From Cryptomeria japonica (lineage: Eukaryota > Streptophyta > Pinopsida > Cupressales > Cupressaceae), in contig NC_081413.1 in NCBI RefSeq assembly GCF_030272615.1, positions 551,386,136-551,450,135 of the forward strand: DNA of 64,000 bases. The letters are read 5' to 3'. Below are positions 24,401 to 35,264 of this stretch, one piece after another. Below the pieces are notes generated by a model, which was not told where the DNA came from, did not search any database, and worked only from the letters and a program-made list of their open reading frames with translations. The position numbers and the translations under genes were made by a program. Positions within the stretch are counted from its first letter, which is position 1. Each line of letters starts with the position of its first letter.

Positions 24401-25060
24401 ATGCATAAGGAGATATTGGAAAAGGCTCGAGTCGAAACAACAGTCTCTAAGGACTTGGATGTTAATCAATTTCAAAACATGGTGGGACATCTCATAGCCC
24501 CTCATTTCTTATCATTCACAGAAAATAATGATGTATCATTGCAACATCCACATAACGTCCCCCTACATATTGAAGTCACTATTCATACAACCCGCATCAA
24601 ACGTGTTCTTATAGATGGAGGAGTTTGCTTAAACATTTGTGCATTAAGTTTGATAAAAGCTTTGGGATATTCAGAAAATGCAATAGATCCTAAGAAGAAA
24701 ATAATAATAAAGGCCTATGATGAAGAGGAATGCTCTTCTAGGGGAACAATGGTTTTACCACTCAAAATAGGACCAGTTGAGTAGGATATAGTTTGTCAAG
24801 TCTTAGACTTGAATTTATCTTACAACATTCTTCAAGGTAGACCATGGATTCATGACATGCAAGCAGTTCCCTCAACATATCATCAATGTGTCAAATTTCC
24901 TCATAATGGATAAGAAATAACCATATCAGCAAATTCCAGTCAATATTGCAACACTTTGAAACCAGTTCAAGATGCAAGGGTTCGTAATAACAGAGAAGCA
25001 TTATCTCATGTTAAAGAATGTCAAGAAACATCATTCACTTCCTCTGGAAAATTTTGAGAA
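24401..25060 (+). pseudogene. Aspartic protease of element B
   Basis: Retropepsin-like domain. The active site RVLIDGGVCLNIC (about 24603-24641) keeps the D-G-G form also seen in C. Downstream are IKAYDEEECSSRGTMVLPL and [13 protein letters not shown], matching the same blocks in C. A TAG at 24782-24784 and a TAA at 24911-24913 interrupt it. Confidence 0.8.
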
Positions 25061-27169
25061 AAAACTAAAATTAAATGATGCAGGAATGGGAAAGTATTCT
25101 TTATAAACTTTACCACTTTCTCCAAAGTCATATGGAAAACCAACAAATACAAAAACTCAAATCTAGCAAAATCATATTGAAATATTTGATGGGATATTTG
25201 TAAGAGCTGGAATATTATTCGAGGATATTGAAGAAGAGGACATATTTCATTGGTTATACAAAGATGAAGAAGAAATCAGATCAGCGGCTTTAGATATAAC
25301 TATCCTCGCAAAATAGTATGGCAATGGATTGAGAATGATGCAAAGAATGGGATACCAAGGAAAAGGCCCTATTGGCAAGCATCAAGAAGGCATCACAAAG
25401 ACAATCACACCTCAATCTCAGCATGTTAAAGATAAATCTGGACTTGGGTATGACTAGCATACTCAACCTATACAAAAGAGATATTGTCATCAAAATCCTC
25501 AATGGAGAAGAAAAGTAACACCTAAAGAAGAATCATGGCAAGAAATGATACATCATGCAGCTGAAAATACAAACAGAGAATAAATAGACATAGAATATGA
25601 GAAACAACAAGAGGAACTCGTTATTCAAAGAGAGGAGGCTTCCTATAAACAAATGCATCAAGTGCAAGCCAGAATAGAACCTGATCAAGTCATTATAGAA
25701 TCAACAACAGAATCAAATAGAGAACAAAGAGAAGAAGAACATGAGCAACAACAAGAAGAACCTTCCATTCAAAGGGAGGAGTTTGTTTATGAACAAATCC
25801 AAAGAGTGCAAGCAAGTGAAGAACCTGAATAAGAAAAGGGAACAAAACTTGTATCAATTATTAGTGAACTCTTCTCGCCATACAATATTCCTATTAGATA
25901 CAATGGTGGTGTTCTAGAAAGTGATTCTAAAACTGACTCACATGAATATGAAGGGTGTTCAGATCCATCATCTGATCTATCAAGTGGAGAAATTGAAGAC
26001 AAGAATGCTACTCCAAACAATAACATATCTTCCAAGAATTAGAAAGAGAAACATGAAAGAAGACGAGAAGAAATCAAAATCCAAAGAAAGGAAGCATATG
26101 CTAGAAAGCAAGAGGGGGAAAATAAAAGAAGACAAGAAGTCTCAATCCAAAAGATTGAAATGATCACTACTCAATAGTCAGAAGAACAAAAGAGCATGAG
26201 ATATCCATCAATCTCTAATTATCAAGAACCAAGACTTGGTAGAGCCATAGAAGAATTAGTAGCAAGCCAAAAAGGAGAAACAATCGCTCTAGAGGAAGCG
26301 GAATATGAAAGAAGGCAAGAAATGGCAAGAAATGCAATAAAAGCTCCTCAAATATGTCAAATACAAGCAAGTAATGAAACTGATTCAAATGATGAGATAT
26401 TGTCTGAAAAGGTGTGTTATGCAAAAGATATACAATCAATATGATCCATTCATTTGAGGGACAAACGTCAACAAAATGACCACTTGAGGGTGAATCACAA
26501 TTTACTCATTCTAACTTCGCTAGAGCTAATTGGAGGACAATCGGGAGAGTATATCCTAAAGAGAGTGAAATCCTTAACTCGACTAATTTGCCGGAAAATT
26601 TTGACAATTATGTTATGACAATTGAAAACACAAAAAAATTGATCAAGATTATGACCTACCCTTAATCCACCCAGAACTGATTGACTAGGAAAACGACGAA
26701 ACCCCTGAACTTGAAACCTTCCCTAACGACCATGCCATATTTGTATACTTTAATGTTGTTGAACCTGTTATGCCCAAGAAAGCTTCCACCAGTGAATCAA
26801 ATAATGATTCTTGTAGTCAGGAGGGTGTCAAATCTTCTAGTCACAAAAGTGAAATAATAAAACAAAAAAGAAGGTTTGATGTTGAAAACCATTTTATGAC
26901 AACATTAGATCAATCAAAAGACAAAATAAAGGACGTGTCTGATGGTAAAAACCTCCTTGAGGTGCCAGAAGATGGAAGATTTGAAACTTTACCAGAATAT
27001 TTTTAGGAGAGATCAGCTATTCTGATAGAACACACAAAAATTGTTAATATTGGTACCATAGAGTCCTAAGATTCTTCATCCTGCAACATCATTATCAAGA
27101 TAAGAAAGATAGGACTTTACTGAGTTCTTCAAAAAGAGGCAAATAGAATTTTCTTGGTCATACGTTGAT
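25061..27169 (+). pseudogene. Protease-RT linker of element B with a G-patch motif
   Basis: A long, Glu/Lys/Gln-rich, partly coiled-coil-like spacer broken by many stops. At about 25327-25460 it encodes RMMQRMGYQGKGPIGKHQEG followed after 17 residues by KSGLGYD. This has the shape of a G-patch domain (a Gly-rich module of RNA-processing proteins, also found after some retroviral proteases). The segment 25600-26440 is highly charged (runs such as RREEIKIQRKEAY). The segment 26770-27006 has Ser/Lys-rich residues. The corresponding part of element C has no clear G-patch. Confidence 0.6.
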
Positions 27170-28540
27170 ATGCCAGGACTTGATCCAGATTTTATTATGC
27201 ATCATCTCAATGTCACTCCAAGAGCTAAACTAGTTAAACAAAAATTTAGAAAGATGCATCCCCATATTGCTCTTCTAGTCAAAGCAGAATTGAAGAAACT
27301 ATTGGATGTAGGGTTCTTAAGACTCGTAGCATATCCAAAATGGGTGTCAACCATTGTGCCAATATCAAAGCAAGACAAAAGTATCAGAGTATGCACATAT
27401 TTCAGGGATTTGAATAAAGCGTGTCCAAAGGATGACTTTCCATTACCCAACATTGATATCATTGTAGATCTATCAGTAGGACATGAAATGTTCTCATTAA
27501 TGGATGGCTTCTTGAGATATAACCAAATCAAGATAGCTCCTGAAGATCAAGAGAAAACAACTTTCACATGCCCTTGGGGTACTTTATGTTGGAACCTTAT
27601 GCCATTTGGGCTCAAGAATGTTGGAGCTACATATCAGAGAGCTATGAAAATAATTTTTCATGACATGATGTATACTTTTATGGAGGAATATGTGGATGAA
27701 ATATTGACAAAATCACATACAAGAGAAGAGCACTTGGAAATTTTAAACAAAATCTTTGATAGACTAGAACAATACAAATTGAGGTTGAATCCAAAGAAAT
27801 GTGCTTGTGGAGTTACATCGGGAAAAATCCTAGATTATATCATATTAGCTCGTGGAATAGAAGTAGATCCAGAGAAAGTAAAAGCTATCATGGAGATGGA
27901 ATCTCCAAAGAATATTAGCCAATTGTGTTCTCTACAAGGGAGATTGCAATCAATCAGAAGGTTCATGTCTTAGTTAGTTGATTGATGTCATCCATTTACT
28001 CACTTGTTACACAACAATGTTCCATTCAAATGGGATACTAAATGTGAGGAAGCTTTCATGCAAATCGAACAATATCTAGTAAATCCACCTGTGCTAGCAA
28101 CACTAATCAAAGGAAAACCATTGTTTCTATACATCTTGGCAATAGATGTATCATTAGGAGCACTTCTGGAACAGGATGACATCGAAGGAAAGGAAAGAGA
28201 AATTTATTATATCAACAGAACCTTGGTTGGTTATGAGTTGAACTACACAACAGTGGAAAAGACATGTCTAGCAGTGGTATTTGCAACTCAGAAATTGCGA
28301 CATTATATACTTACCCACTCTGTTAAGCTACAAATATTGATCCATTGAAGTATTTACTTAGCAAAGAAACACTAACTGGTCAATTGGCTAAATGGGTCAT
28401 GATATTAAGTGAGTTTGACATTGATTATGTTGATCAGAAAGCCATCAAAGGAAAAGTAATTGCAGATCAACTGGCTAAAGTACCCCTACAAGATGATGCA
28501 CCTTTGCACATTGAGTTTCCTGATGCAGATATTGTTACTA
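27170..28540 (+). pseudogene. Reverse transcriptase and first RNase H of element B
   Basis: RT starts at MPGLDPDFIMHHLNVTP (27170), with FRDLNKACPKDDFPLPNID (about 27400-27460), the first catalytic Asp in SLMDGFLRYNQI (27503) and MPFGLKNVGATYQRAM. The active site reads YVDEILTKS (about 27690) where YxDD is expected, so the second Asp is Glu. Stops at 27971-27973 and 27980 follow. RNase H (28004-28540) has FKWDTKCEEAF, a replaced start (AIDVSLGALL), VEKTCLAVVFATQKLRHY and ADQLAK. The signatures are those of the Tat lineage. Confidence 0.88.
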
Positions 28541-28970
28541 TCAGTACCAAGTTTTGGGAATTGTATTTTGATGGCTCCTACACATAACATGGATCAGGTG
28601 CAGGAATTTTATTCATAACACCTCAAGGTCACACCATTCCTAAATCATATAGACTGTGTTTTCCACATACAAACAATACTACAGAGTATGAGGCGCTAGT
28701 CATTGGGATCAAAATGGATATTGAATGGAACATTAAGGAATTACATGTTTATGGAGATTCATAGATAATAATCAATCAGATCAATGATGAATATCAAACC
28801 AAGGATGATAAACAGATGCCCTACAAGAAGCTGATTGAAGATTTCAAAGAACACTTTACTGAAATTGCATTTACTTAGATCCCAAGGAATGAGAACAAAG
28901 CAGTAGATTCCATGGCTACGATAGCATCTCTCTTGCAAACTCAAGAAAATCAAGATTGTTATTAGTTCAT
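28541..28970 (+). pseudogene. Second, archaeal-type RNase H of element B
   Basis: WELYFDGSYT, stop, HGSGAGILF (28555-28620), NNTTEYEALVIGI (about 28670-28710), ELHVYGDS followed by a stop (28762), and IPRNENKAVDSMATIASL (about 28880-28930) show the four acidic positions of the RVT_3-type RNase H. A second RNase H between RNase H and integrase is a known hallmark of Tat/Retand elements. At least four in-frame stops, mostly TAG or TAA. Confidence 0.8.
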
Positions 28971-28971
28971 T

Positions 28972-30304
28972 GTGGAAGAAATCTTTTATCCTACCATTAA
29001 TTCCCCAAATACCCAAATCGTTTGCAACATATATGGAATCGATGTCTCTCTATACGGCCAAACCCATCTGTACCTAAAAGAGGATATCTTTCCCCAAAAC
29101 CTATCCCACAATCAGAAGCGAAACTTTATTCGACAATCAGCTCATTATGATATTATCGTTGATACCCTATATAGGCGAGGTTTGGATAGCACTCTCTTAA
29201 GGTGTCTCAATTGTGAAGAATCTAAGAAGGTTTTGAATGAAGTTCATGAAGGTATGTGTGGCACACACTCGAGTGGTCTTACGTTGGCTAAGAAACTCAT
29301 TCGATTGGGTTATTATTGACCCACTATGGAAAGAGATTCCTTCACATATACTAAAAAGTATAAACAATGTCAGATTCATGGGAATCTCATTCATGCACCG
29401 GCGCAAGAACTACATCCTCTAGCAACATCGTGGCCATTCTCTCAATGGACGCTAGATCTAGTGGGAAAGATAAATCCTTCATCTTCTAATGGACACAAAT
29501 TCATTTTGACTACAACTGAGTACTTCACTAAATGGATTGAAGTAGTGCCCTTGACAATAATGATTGGAAAACAGATCTCATCATTTATCCTGAACTACAT
29601 AATCTGTCGCTATGGTGTTCCTATGACCTTTATCACTGATAATGGGAGACCTTTCAAAAATCAAGATGTAAAAGAACTATGTGAACAAGTCCAGATCCAA
29701 CATAGTTTCTCAACACCATATTATGCACAAGGAAATGGTCAAGTCAAGGAATCAAATAAAACAATCATCAAGATTCTGAAGAAGACAAGCAATGAAGCTA
29801 GTAGAGACTGGCACATTCAGTTGAACCCTGCTCTATGGGCACATCGCACTAGTATTCGTACACCAACGGGGGTGACTCCGTATTGCCTTGTGTATGGATC
29901 AGAAGCAATCTTAACAGTTGAAGTAGAGATACCTTCTCTATGTGTTTCATTGAAAGGAAGTATCCCAGAGGAAGAACAGGGTCTCTAGGCTACATGAATT
30001 AGAACTGATACAAGAACGTCGCCAAAATGCTTCAGATCACTTGAAGACATATCAGCAGAGAATGGAAAGAAGCTACAATCACAAAGTGAAGCCAAGATTA
30101 TTTCAAATAGGAGATCTTGTTCTGAGAGAAAATCAATGCAACCAGCAAGATCGAGAGAAAAAGGGCAAATTTGAGCCAAACTGGTTGGGTCATTTTGTCG
30201 TAGTAGCAACATATGGATCAGGAGCATACAGATTGTCTACACTAGAAGGTGAATGGTTCAATGAAACTATCAATATCATGCATCTCAAGAAGCTTTATGC
30301 TTGA
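28972..30304 (+). pseudogene. Integrase of element B
   Basis: The N-terminal zinc domain has VLNEVHEGMCGTHSSGLTLA, a TGA at 29317-29319, then KKYKQCQIHG, where the first Cys of the C-x2-C pair is Tyr. Core: WTLDLVGKINP (first Asp), FITDNGRPFKN (second Asp), and QGNGQVKESNKTI, where Lys stands at the catalytic Glu. PTGVTPYCLVYGSEAI follows, and a TAG/frameshift lies near 29986. The C-terminal module HKVKPRLFQIGDLVLREN ... GSGAYRLSTLEG ends at HLKKLYA (stop 30302-30304). The same tail is retained in element C at 58317-58544. Confidence 0.87.
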
Positions 30305-30482
30305 AATATCATCAAAATACCATAAAAAGTATAAAAGCAGCAAAATCCAAAAAATAGTACAAAAGAGAAAATCCCTAAAAAGTAGAAAAGAAGAAAATAC
30401 AAAAAAAAAAAGTGAAAACAGCGAAAACGGTGGAAACAATGGAAAAAAATCAAATATATGAAAAAATGCAATAAATTTAGAT

Positions 30483-30506
30483 GGTGAAAACCTGGCAAAT
30501 AGGTGC
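30483..30506 (+). other. GGTGAAAA hairpin unit of element B
   Basis: GGTGAAAA is followed by CCTG, loop GCAAA, TAGG, then TGC. It corresponds to unit 1 of the three units in element C (58668-58692). The 3' arm has changed from CAGG to TAGG, which still pairs through a G-U. It lies in the A-rich stretch just after pol. Confidence 0.55.
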
Positions 30507-32303
30507 TATCTAATCACCTCCTTCATCTATTGGTTCACTTTTGCATCGCATCCATTCATTTGCATCATATCTATTTGACCTAAGCCATCAGCAAAAATTT
30601 GCAGCTCACAAAGATTATCAGTTATTTGACATACTTAGCATAGTCACTATCCTTGCATATCTGAACAGTTATCTACATCCTATTCCACCATGGTTTAGAT
30701 CATCATTGTACATCCATAATAAAGTTTGTTTCTAGCTAGGGGAAAAATCTAGAACTTAGCTAGGGCCAACATTTGGAATTTAGAAAATCCAAAAACATCG
30801 AAAAACTTAGAAAAACCAAAAACAATAGGATTTTGAAAGAGACAACGAGTTGTAAGGCAACAAGGCTAAAGCAAAATCAGGATATCCAACAAAGTGAATC
30901 GTGAAACTCAAATTTGGAGATTCAACAAGCAAATGACAACCATATCAATGATCATTGATCATGATGATTATATCTAATTTTGAGAACGTACATGTGACAT
31001 GCATGACTCAATGTTTGTATCTCGATTTTCACTAATCATGTACCTTACGCAACTCGATGATGTTCAAGACTAGAGGAGCTATGATGGGGCATGGTTATTT
31101 TTCTTTGTTTGTTGTTTGTGGTTTATCTCTTAGTATTGTATGTACTTGTCTAAGGACATAATCTACAAAAGATCATCAAGGACGTTCCAAGTCGTATATG
31201 AAAGGAGATAATCCTTGTCTGTTATGCAAGAAATACTCAAGTCATCTTGGTTCCTTATACCTAGATGCTTGTATTAACTTGCTATATCAAAATCCATGTA
31301 AAAAGTACTTGGGTCAACTTGGATCCTTATATCAAGTTGCTTGAATTTTCTTACAACATTTTAAAAGTTCAATGATGAAATCAAGCACTATTCCAAAAAG
31401 GTTGAAAAGATGGTAATCTCATGTAGCTAGGTCATTGCATTTGTATTTTTGCTATAAACATTCATTGTCGGCTGCTTTATAAGCATTTCATCCATATCAT
31501 TTGGGATCAATGGTTGAAATAATGATTGAGTATACTTAGACAAACAAAAAAAATTTGCATTTGCATATACTTGCATTAGTTTGCATTAGGTGCATTACAT
31601 TTTAAATTCATTCATCATGGTTAACTTGCATTTTAGTTGCATTTGAAATCATTTAGGATCATTTCATTATTTTACTTGCATTTTCTTTTCATCATATCAT
31701 TCAACATTTATCATTTATTATTTGCACTCATTTTAATTGCATTAGGTTGCATTAAAGTACATTTCAATATTCATATATCATCATTAAGTGCAAAAGATTC
31801 ATTTATCATTACCTTTAAGTTCATTTTCATCATTAATCATTTAGAGCCATTTATCATTTAGATTCATTTTTGCATCCTTGCATTTAGATTCATTAACCAT
31901 ATCATAACATCACATAAGCATCACAAAATCATCTAATCAACATATGCATGAACATCATGGAAACAAGCATCGCATCATCACATTCATCATTTCATAAATC
32001 ATCATCATAGGCATGACATGGCAATTAGAATCATCACATCATCATATATAAGCATGACATCAATAATCAATGCATACATCATAGATAAGATCATCCTAAT
32101 ATCATCCATAATATCAAATGCATATAGGTCATCAATAGAGCATCATCAAACATCATGCATGATAAATCAAATCAACATCATATAAAGTCCATGTTTGCAT
32201 ATCATCATAAAAATAAATTGTCCAAGTATACAATGAAATCACAAAAATAATAATCAATAATGTACAGTGTCCCATGGTACAAAATCAACTCTTGAAATCA
32301 AGT
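30507..32303. other. Non-coding 3' region of element B with CAT/TTGCATT-rich low complexity
   Basis: Up to about 31540 no coding capacity is seen. From about 31550 to 32290 the DNA becomes a run of short words such as TTGCATT, CATTTA, ATCATCA and CATAAGCATCA. Element C has a similar stretch at about 59870-60190. Hypervariable simple repeats after pol are known in Tat-lineage elements. Confidence 0.6.
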
Positions 32304-34463
32304 CTAAAAATATGAATCAAGCATGACTATCTCTCTAGCCTGTGGTTCTAGCACCTGTGCCATCATCACCACTTGGAGGGTCTCTCCTAAGACCCACCAC
32401 TCTCTCGCTGCCCTCTCATCTCTGAGATCCCCCATGGTGAGAACTTTGCATGTATATTTGTGCCCATCTCTCTGGAGGAACAACCTAGGAGTAGAGGTTC
32501 TTGTAGTACTCTGCTCGAGGATTCTGATCAATGATCTCTCTCATAGTGTCCCCGTCAGTCCCTGTGTGGCTTCCTATTGTAATATCGCTGCAAGCTACTC
32601 GGCACGACCTTGTCGTGGTATCTCTCTACCCCGCTCATCTGTAAGCTGGGTGATCTGGGTCGGAGCTGCCTGTAATCTCTGAAGTGCACTGTCTCTCTCT
32701 AGAGTAAGAGCATGTACCTGTGCGGTCAATTAAGTAATATGGGATCTTAAATCACTTGCACCATCATCCCCACCCTATCCCAATCCTGACTCTCCATCAG
32801 TTGGAGCCTGTACCCGAGTAGATCTCACAATCCTACGTCTGATTAGCGGGACCTCATCCTCTGAATCCTCCTCCTCATATCTCTTGTGAGCTATTATAAC
32901 ACAAGGATCAGGAGCAATCTGACCAAAATCAATACCTCTACCTTGACCCCTACAGATCCACCTCTAGCTGCTCCAATCCTGCCTACAACCCTGCCCACAT
33001 CTCTCCCTGCCATAGGAAGTGGTATTGCCACTCTCCCAACCCATTTGAAAGGTCCACCTCAAACTTTGGCTCGGCCCCCTCTCCGTCCTTGCCTCCCTCC
33101 GCGACCATCGCCACCCTCATCCCCATCATCTTCCCCAGCCTCCCGGGCAGCTCTGAGCTCTCGCATCCACCTCCATCTCCTCATAATGGGATCATCATAA
33201 TCTGACTCCTCAACTCCTGAGCTGGGAGGAGGGTTTGTTGGATCAGTAATACGAGGGAATGGATGAGTAAGAAGATAATGAGCATAATTAGTTGTGATAC
33301 CTGCATCCAAAATATGAGGTCTCAAATCATATGCAACATGTGGAATAGACAAAAACTTTGTGTATGTTGCATCACAAGACAAGGAAGGTCCCCAATCTCG
33401 CCTGTCCTTGTATGCTCATGCATACATGACCACACCAGAAGGCATATGTTGAAAAATCTCGGACTGTCTCAAAATTTGACCAAATAACAGTCTCTCAATG
33501 ATGAAAGGAGTACGGCTAATCAAGTATCTGCTCTGCAAAATAAATGGTAACACATGAGTATCCTCTAACCAAGGCTCACACTGTACGTATGGCCGCCAAA
33601 TAACAGAGTCCATAGAATCAAGGACCCATCTCCAATACTCTAGCTTACCCAGCTTAGGTTGGGTAATGATACCTCTGTACAAGTAAACAAATGGCTTACC
33701 GTCTCCTCGAACTTTATCATGCACTGGTCGTGTGACAATAATATGCTCCCAACACCAAATTTGTAGGAGTGTGCATCGAGTAGAAAGACTTGTGTCGCAA
33801 TCATACACAACCTGATACAAGTCATGATATAAATGTGCCAACATACAGACCCCACGCATAACGAGTCCTATGCTCCATCATGCTCTAAAGAATACTGCCA
33901 CATTCGACAGCAAACCCTTGTGACCTCCTATCTAGGCATAGGAATCCACCAATCATACCAGCAGGCACAATTGGGAGAGTCTCATATCGCATGATCATAT
34001 CCTCCCATCTGATATATCCATCATCAATGGTATCATCTCCAAAAAGAGTCCTCAGTGCCTCAGTACCTTCTGTGTCCTGATAATCATACTGGACAAGCTC
34101 TCCAGTGACAGGGATGCGTAAAATCCTATAGACATCCTCTAATGTAACACTGATCTCACTAGTAGGCAAGTGAAATGTGTTATGATCATTATGCCATCTC
34201 TCTGTTAAAGTTGTGAGTAAACCCCTATTATGTGTAATATCTGGCATATACAAGAGGTGACGAATACCACAAGCATCAATGTGTCTAACCTCAACCTGAG
34301 ACAACTCTGGAACTAAGTGGCGCATCGCTAAGAATTTCTCCCAACACTGGAAAACATCAAATTTCTCTAGTTTAATCAAACAAGTCTGTCTATCAATCAT
34401 CTATCCTATCGATCAAACAATTCAAGCAAATCATGCTATTAATCAAATGATCAACATATCAAG

Positions 34464-34585
34464 CTCTTCATCAGAGACTAAATCGGTCTCTTCGAGCTCC
34501 TATCAAATGAACCAAACCATCAATCATGGTTTCAACAAACAGAGATCCTATCGATCAAAACATCTATAAAGCAATCAAATTGCTT
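34464..34585 (-). other. Cluster of four perfect small hairpins near the intron acceptor, element B
   Basis: CTCT-TCATC-AGAG (34464-34476), GAGAC-7 nt-GTCTC (34474-34490), AAACCAT-CAATC-ATGGTTT (34514-34532) and AAGCAAT-CAA-ATTGCTT (34569-34585). They occupy the position where element C has its eight-hairpin array, upstream of the PMD exon. The first shares the TCATC loop of that array. Confidence 0.5.
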
Positions 34586-34993
34586 ATCAATCAGCAATCT
34601 ATCTATCAAATCAAACATCAATCTATCCAATCAAAAAAATCAAACATCAAATCAAAGGCAATCACAGTGGATTCAAGCATTTGATCAATCAAAACTAAAT
34701 TTAAAACAAAAATGCTGCGCATTATAACATATGCGTGATCCAAATATGCACAGGCGCAAAATAGGGCATATGTGCTAACATAAATCACAAATACGTGACC
34801 AAAATCCACGAAAGAACGAACTCAGGCAAATGTGCAATCCTAACTGGCATATGTTCAACCTTAGCATGTAAATGTGCAAACCAAGTAAAAGCGCTAACCA
34901 GGATGACATATGTGTGGACACATAGAGTATAAGCGTGAAACAAACAAAGGCGCTAACCTAAATCACAAATGCGCTAACCTAACTATTGAGACA

Positions 34994-35065
34994 TGGACCA
35001 GCTAGGACTCGAACCTAGGACCTTTCATACGTTGCTGGAGTGCTCTACCACTGAGCTACTGGCCC
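34994..35065 (-). other. tRNA-like sequence in the left LTR of the miniature element
   Basis: 72 nt. The acceptor arms GGGCCAG / CTGGTCC pair over all seven positions (one G-U), the D stem GCTC/GAGC is intact, and the T arm CTAGG-TTCGAGT-CCTAG is perfect. The A box TAGCTCAGTGG and B box GGTTCGAGTCC match pol III promoter consensus. The anticodon arm does not fold as a normal 5-bp stem with U33, so it is not a decoding tRNA. Confidence 0.7.
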
Positions 35066-35192
35066 CTCTTGGACCAGTCCATTATCAGTCCGGGTGTGGC
35101 TTATTTCCAACACCAACACCCCCCCTTAAGCCATACCTCTCGTGTGTTTGGGGCTCCTAGCCTAGACCTGGCTCTAATACCATGTTGAGACA

Positions 35193-35264
35193 TGGACCAA
35201 CTAGGACTCGAACCTAGGACCTTCCATACACTGCTGGAGTGCTCTACCACTGAGCTACTGGCCC
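35193..35264 (-). other. tRNA-like sequence in the right LTR of the miniature element
   Basis: Second copy of the tRNA-like sequence. The acceptor is GGGCCAG / TTGGTCC, pairing with two G-U pairs. D and T arms and both pol III boxes are identical to the left copy. The anticodon region (CTCCA, GCAGTGT, ATGGA) is again poor. Confidence 0.7.

Noticed and set aside
32323..33200. Plus-strand ORFs opposite the PMD tail of B
   Set aside because: Shadows of the GC-richer minus-strand exon; no domain.
34994..35264. Two functional tRNA genes on the minus strand
   Set aside because: Acceptor, D and T arms are good, but the anticodon arm does not form a 5-bp stem and position 33 is not U. Both copies lie in the LTRs of one small element with PBS, PPT and target duplications.
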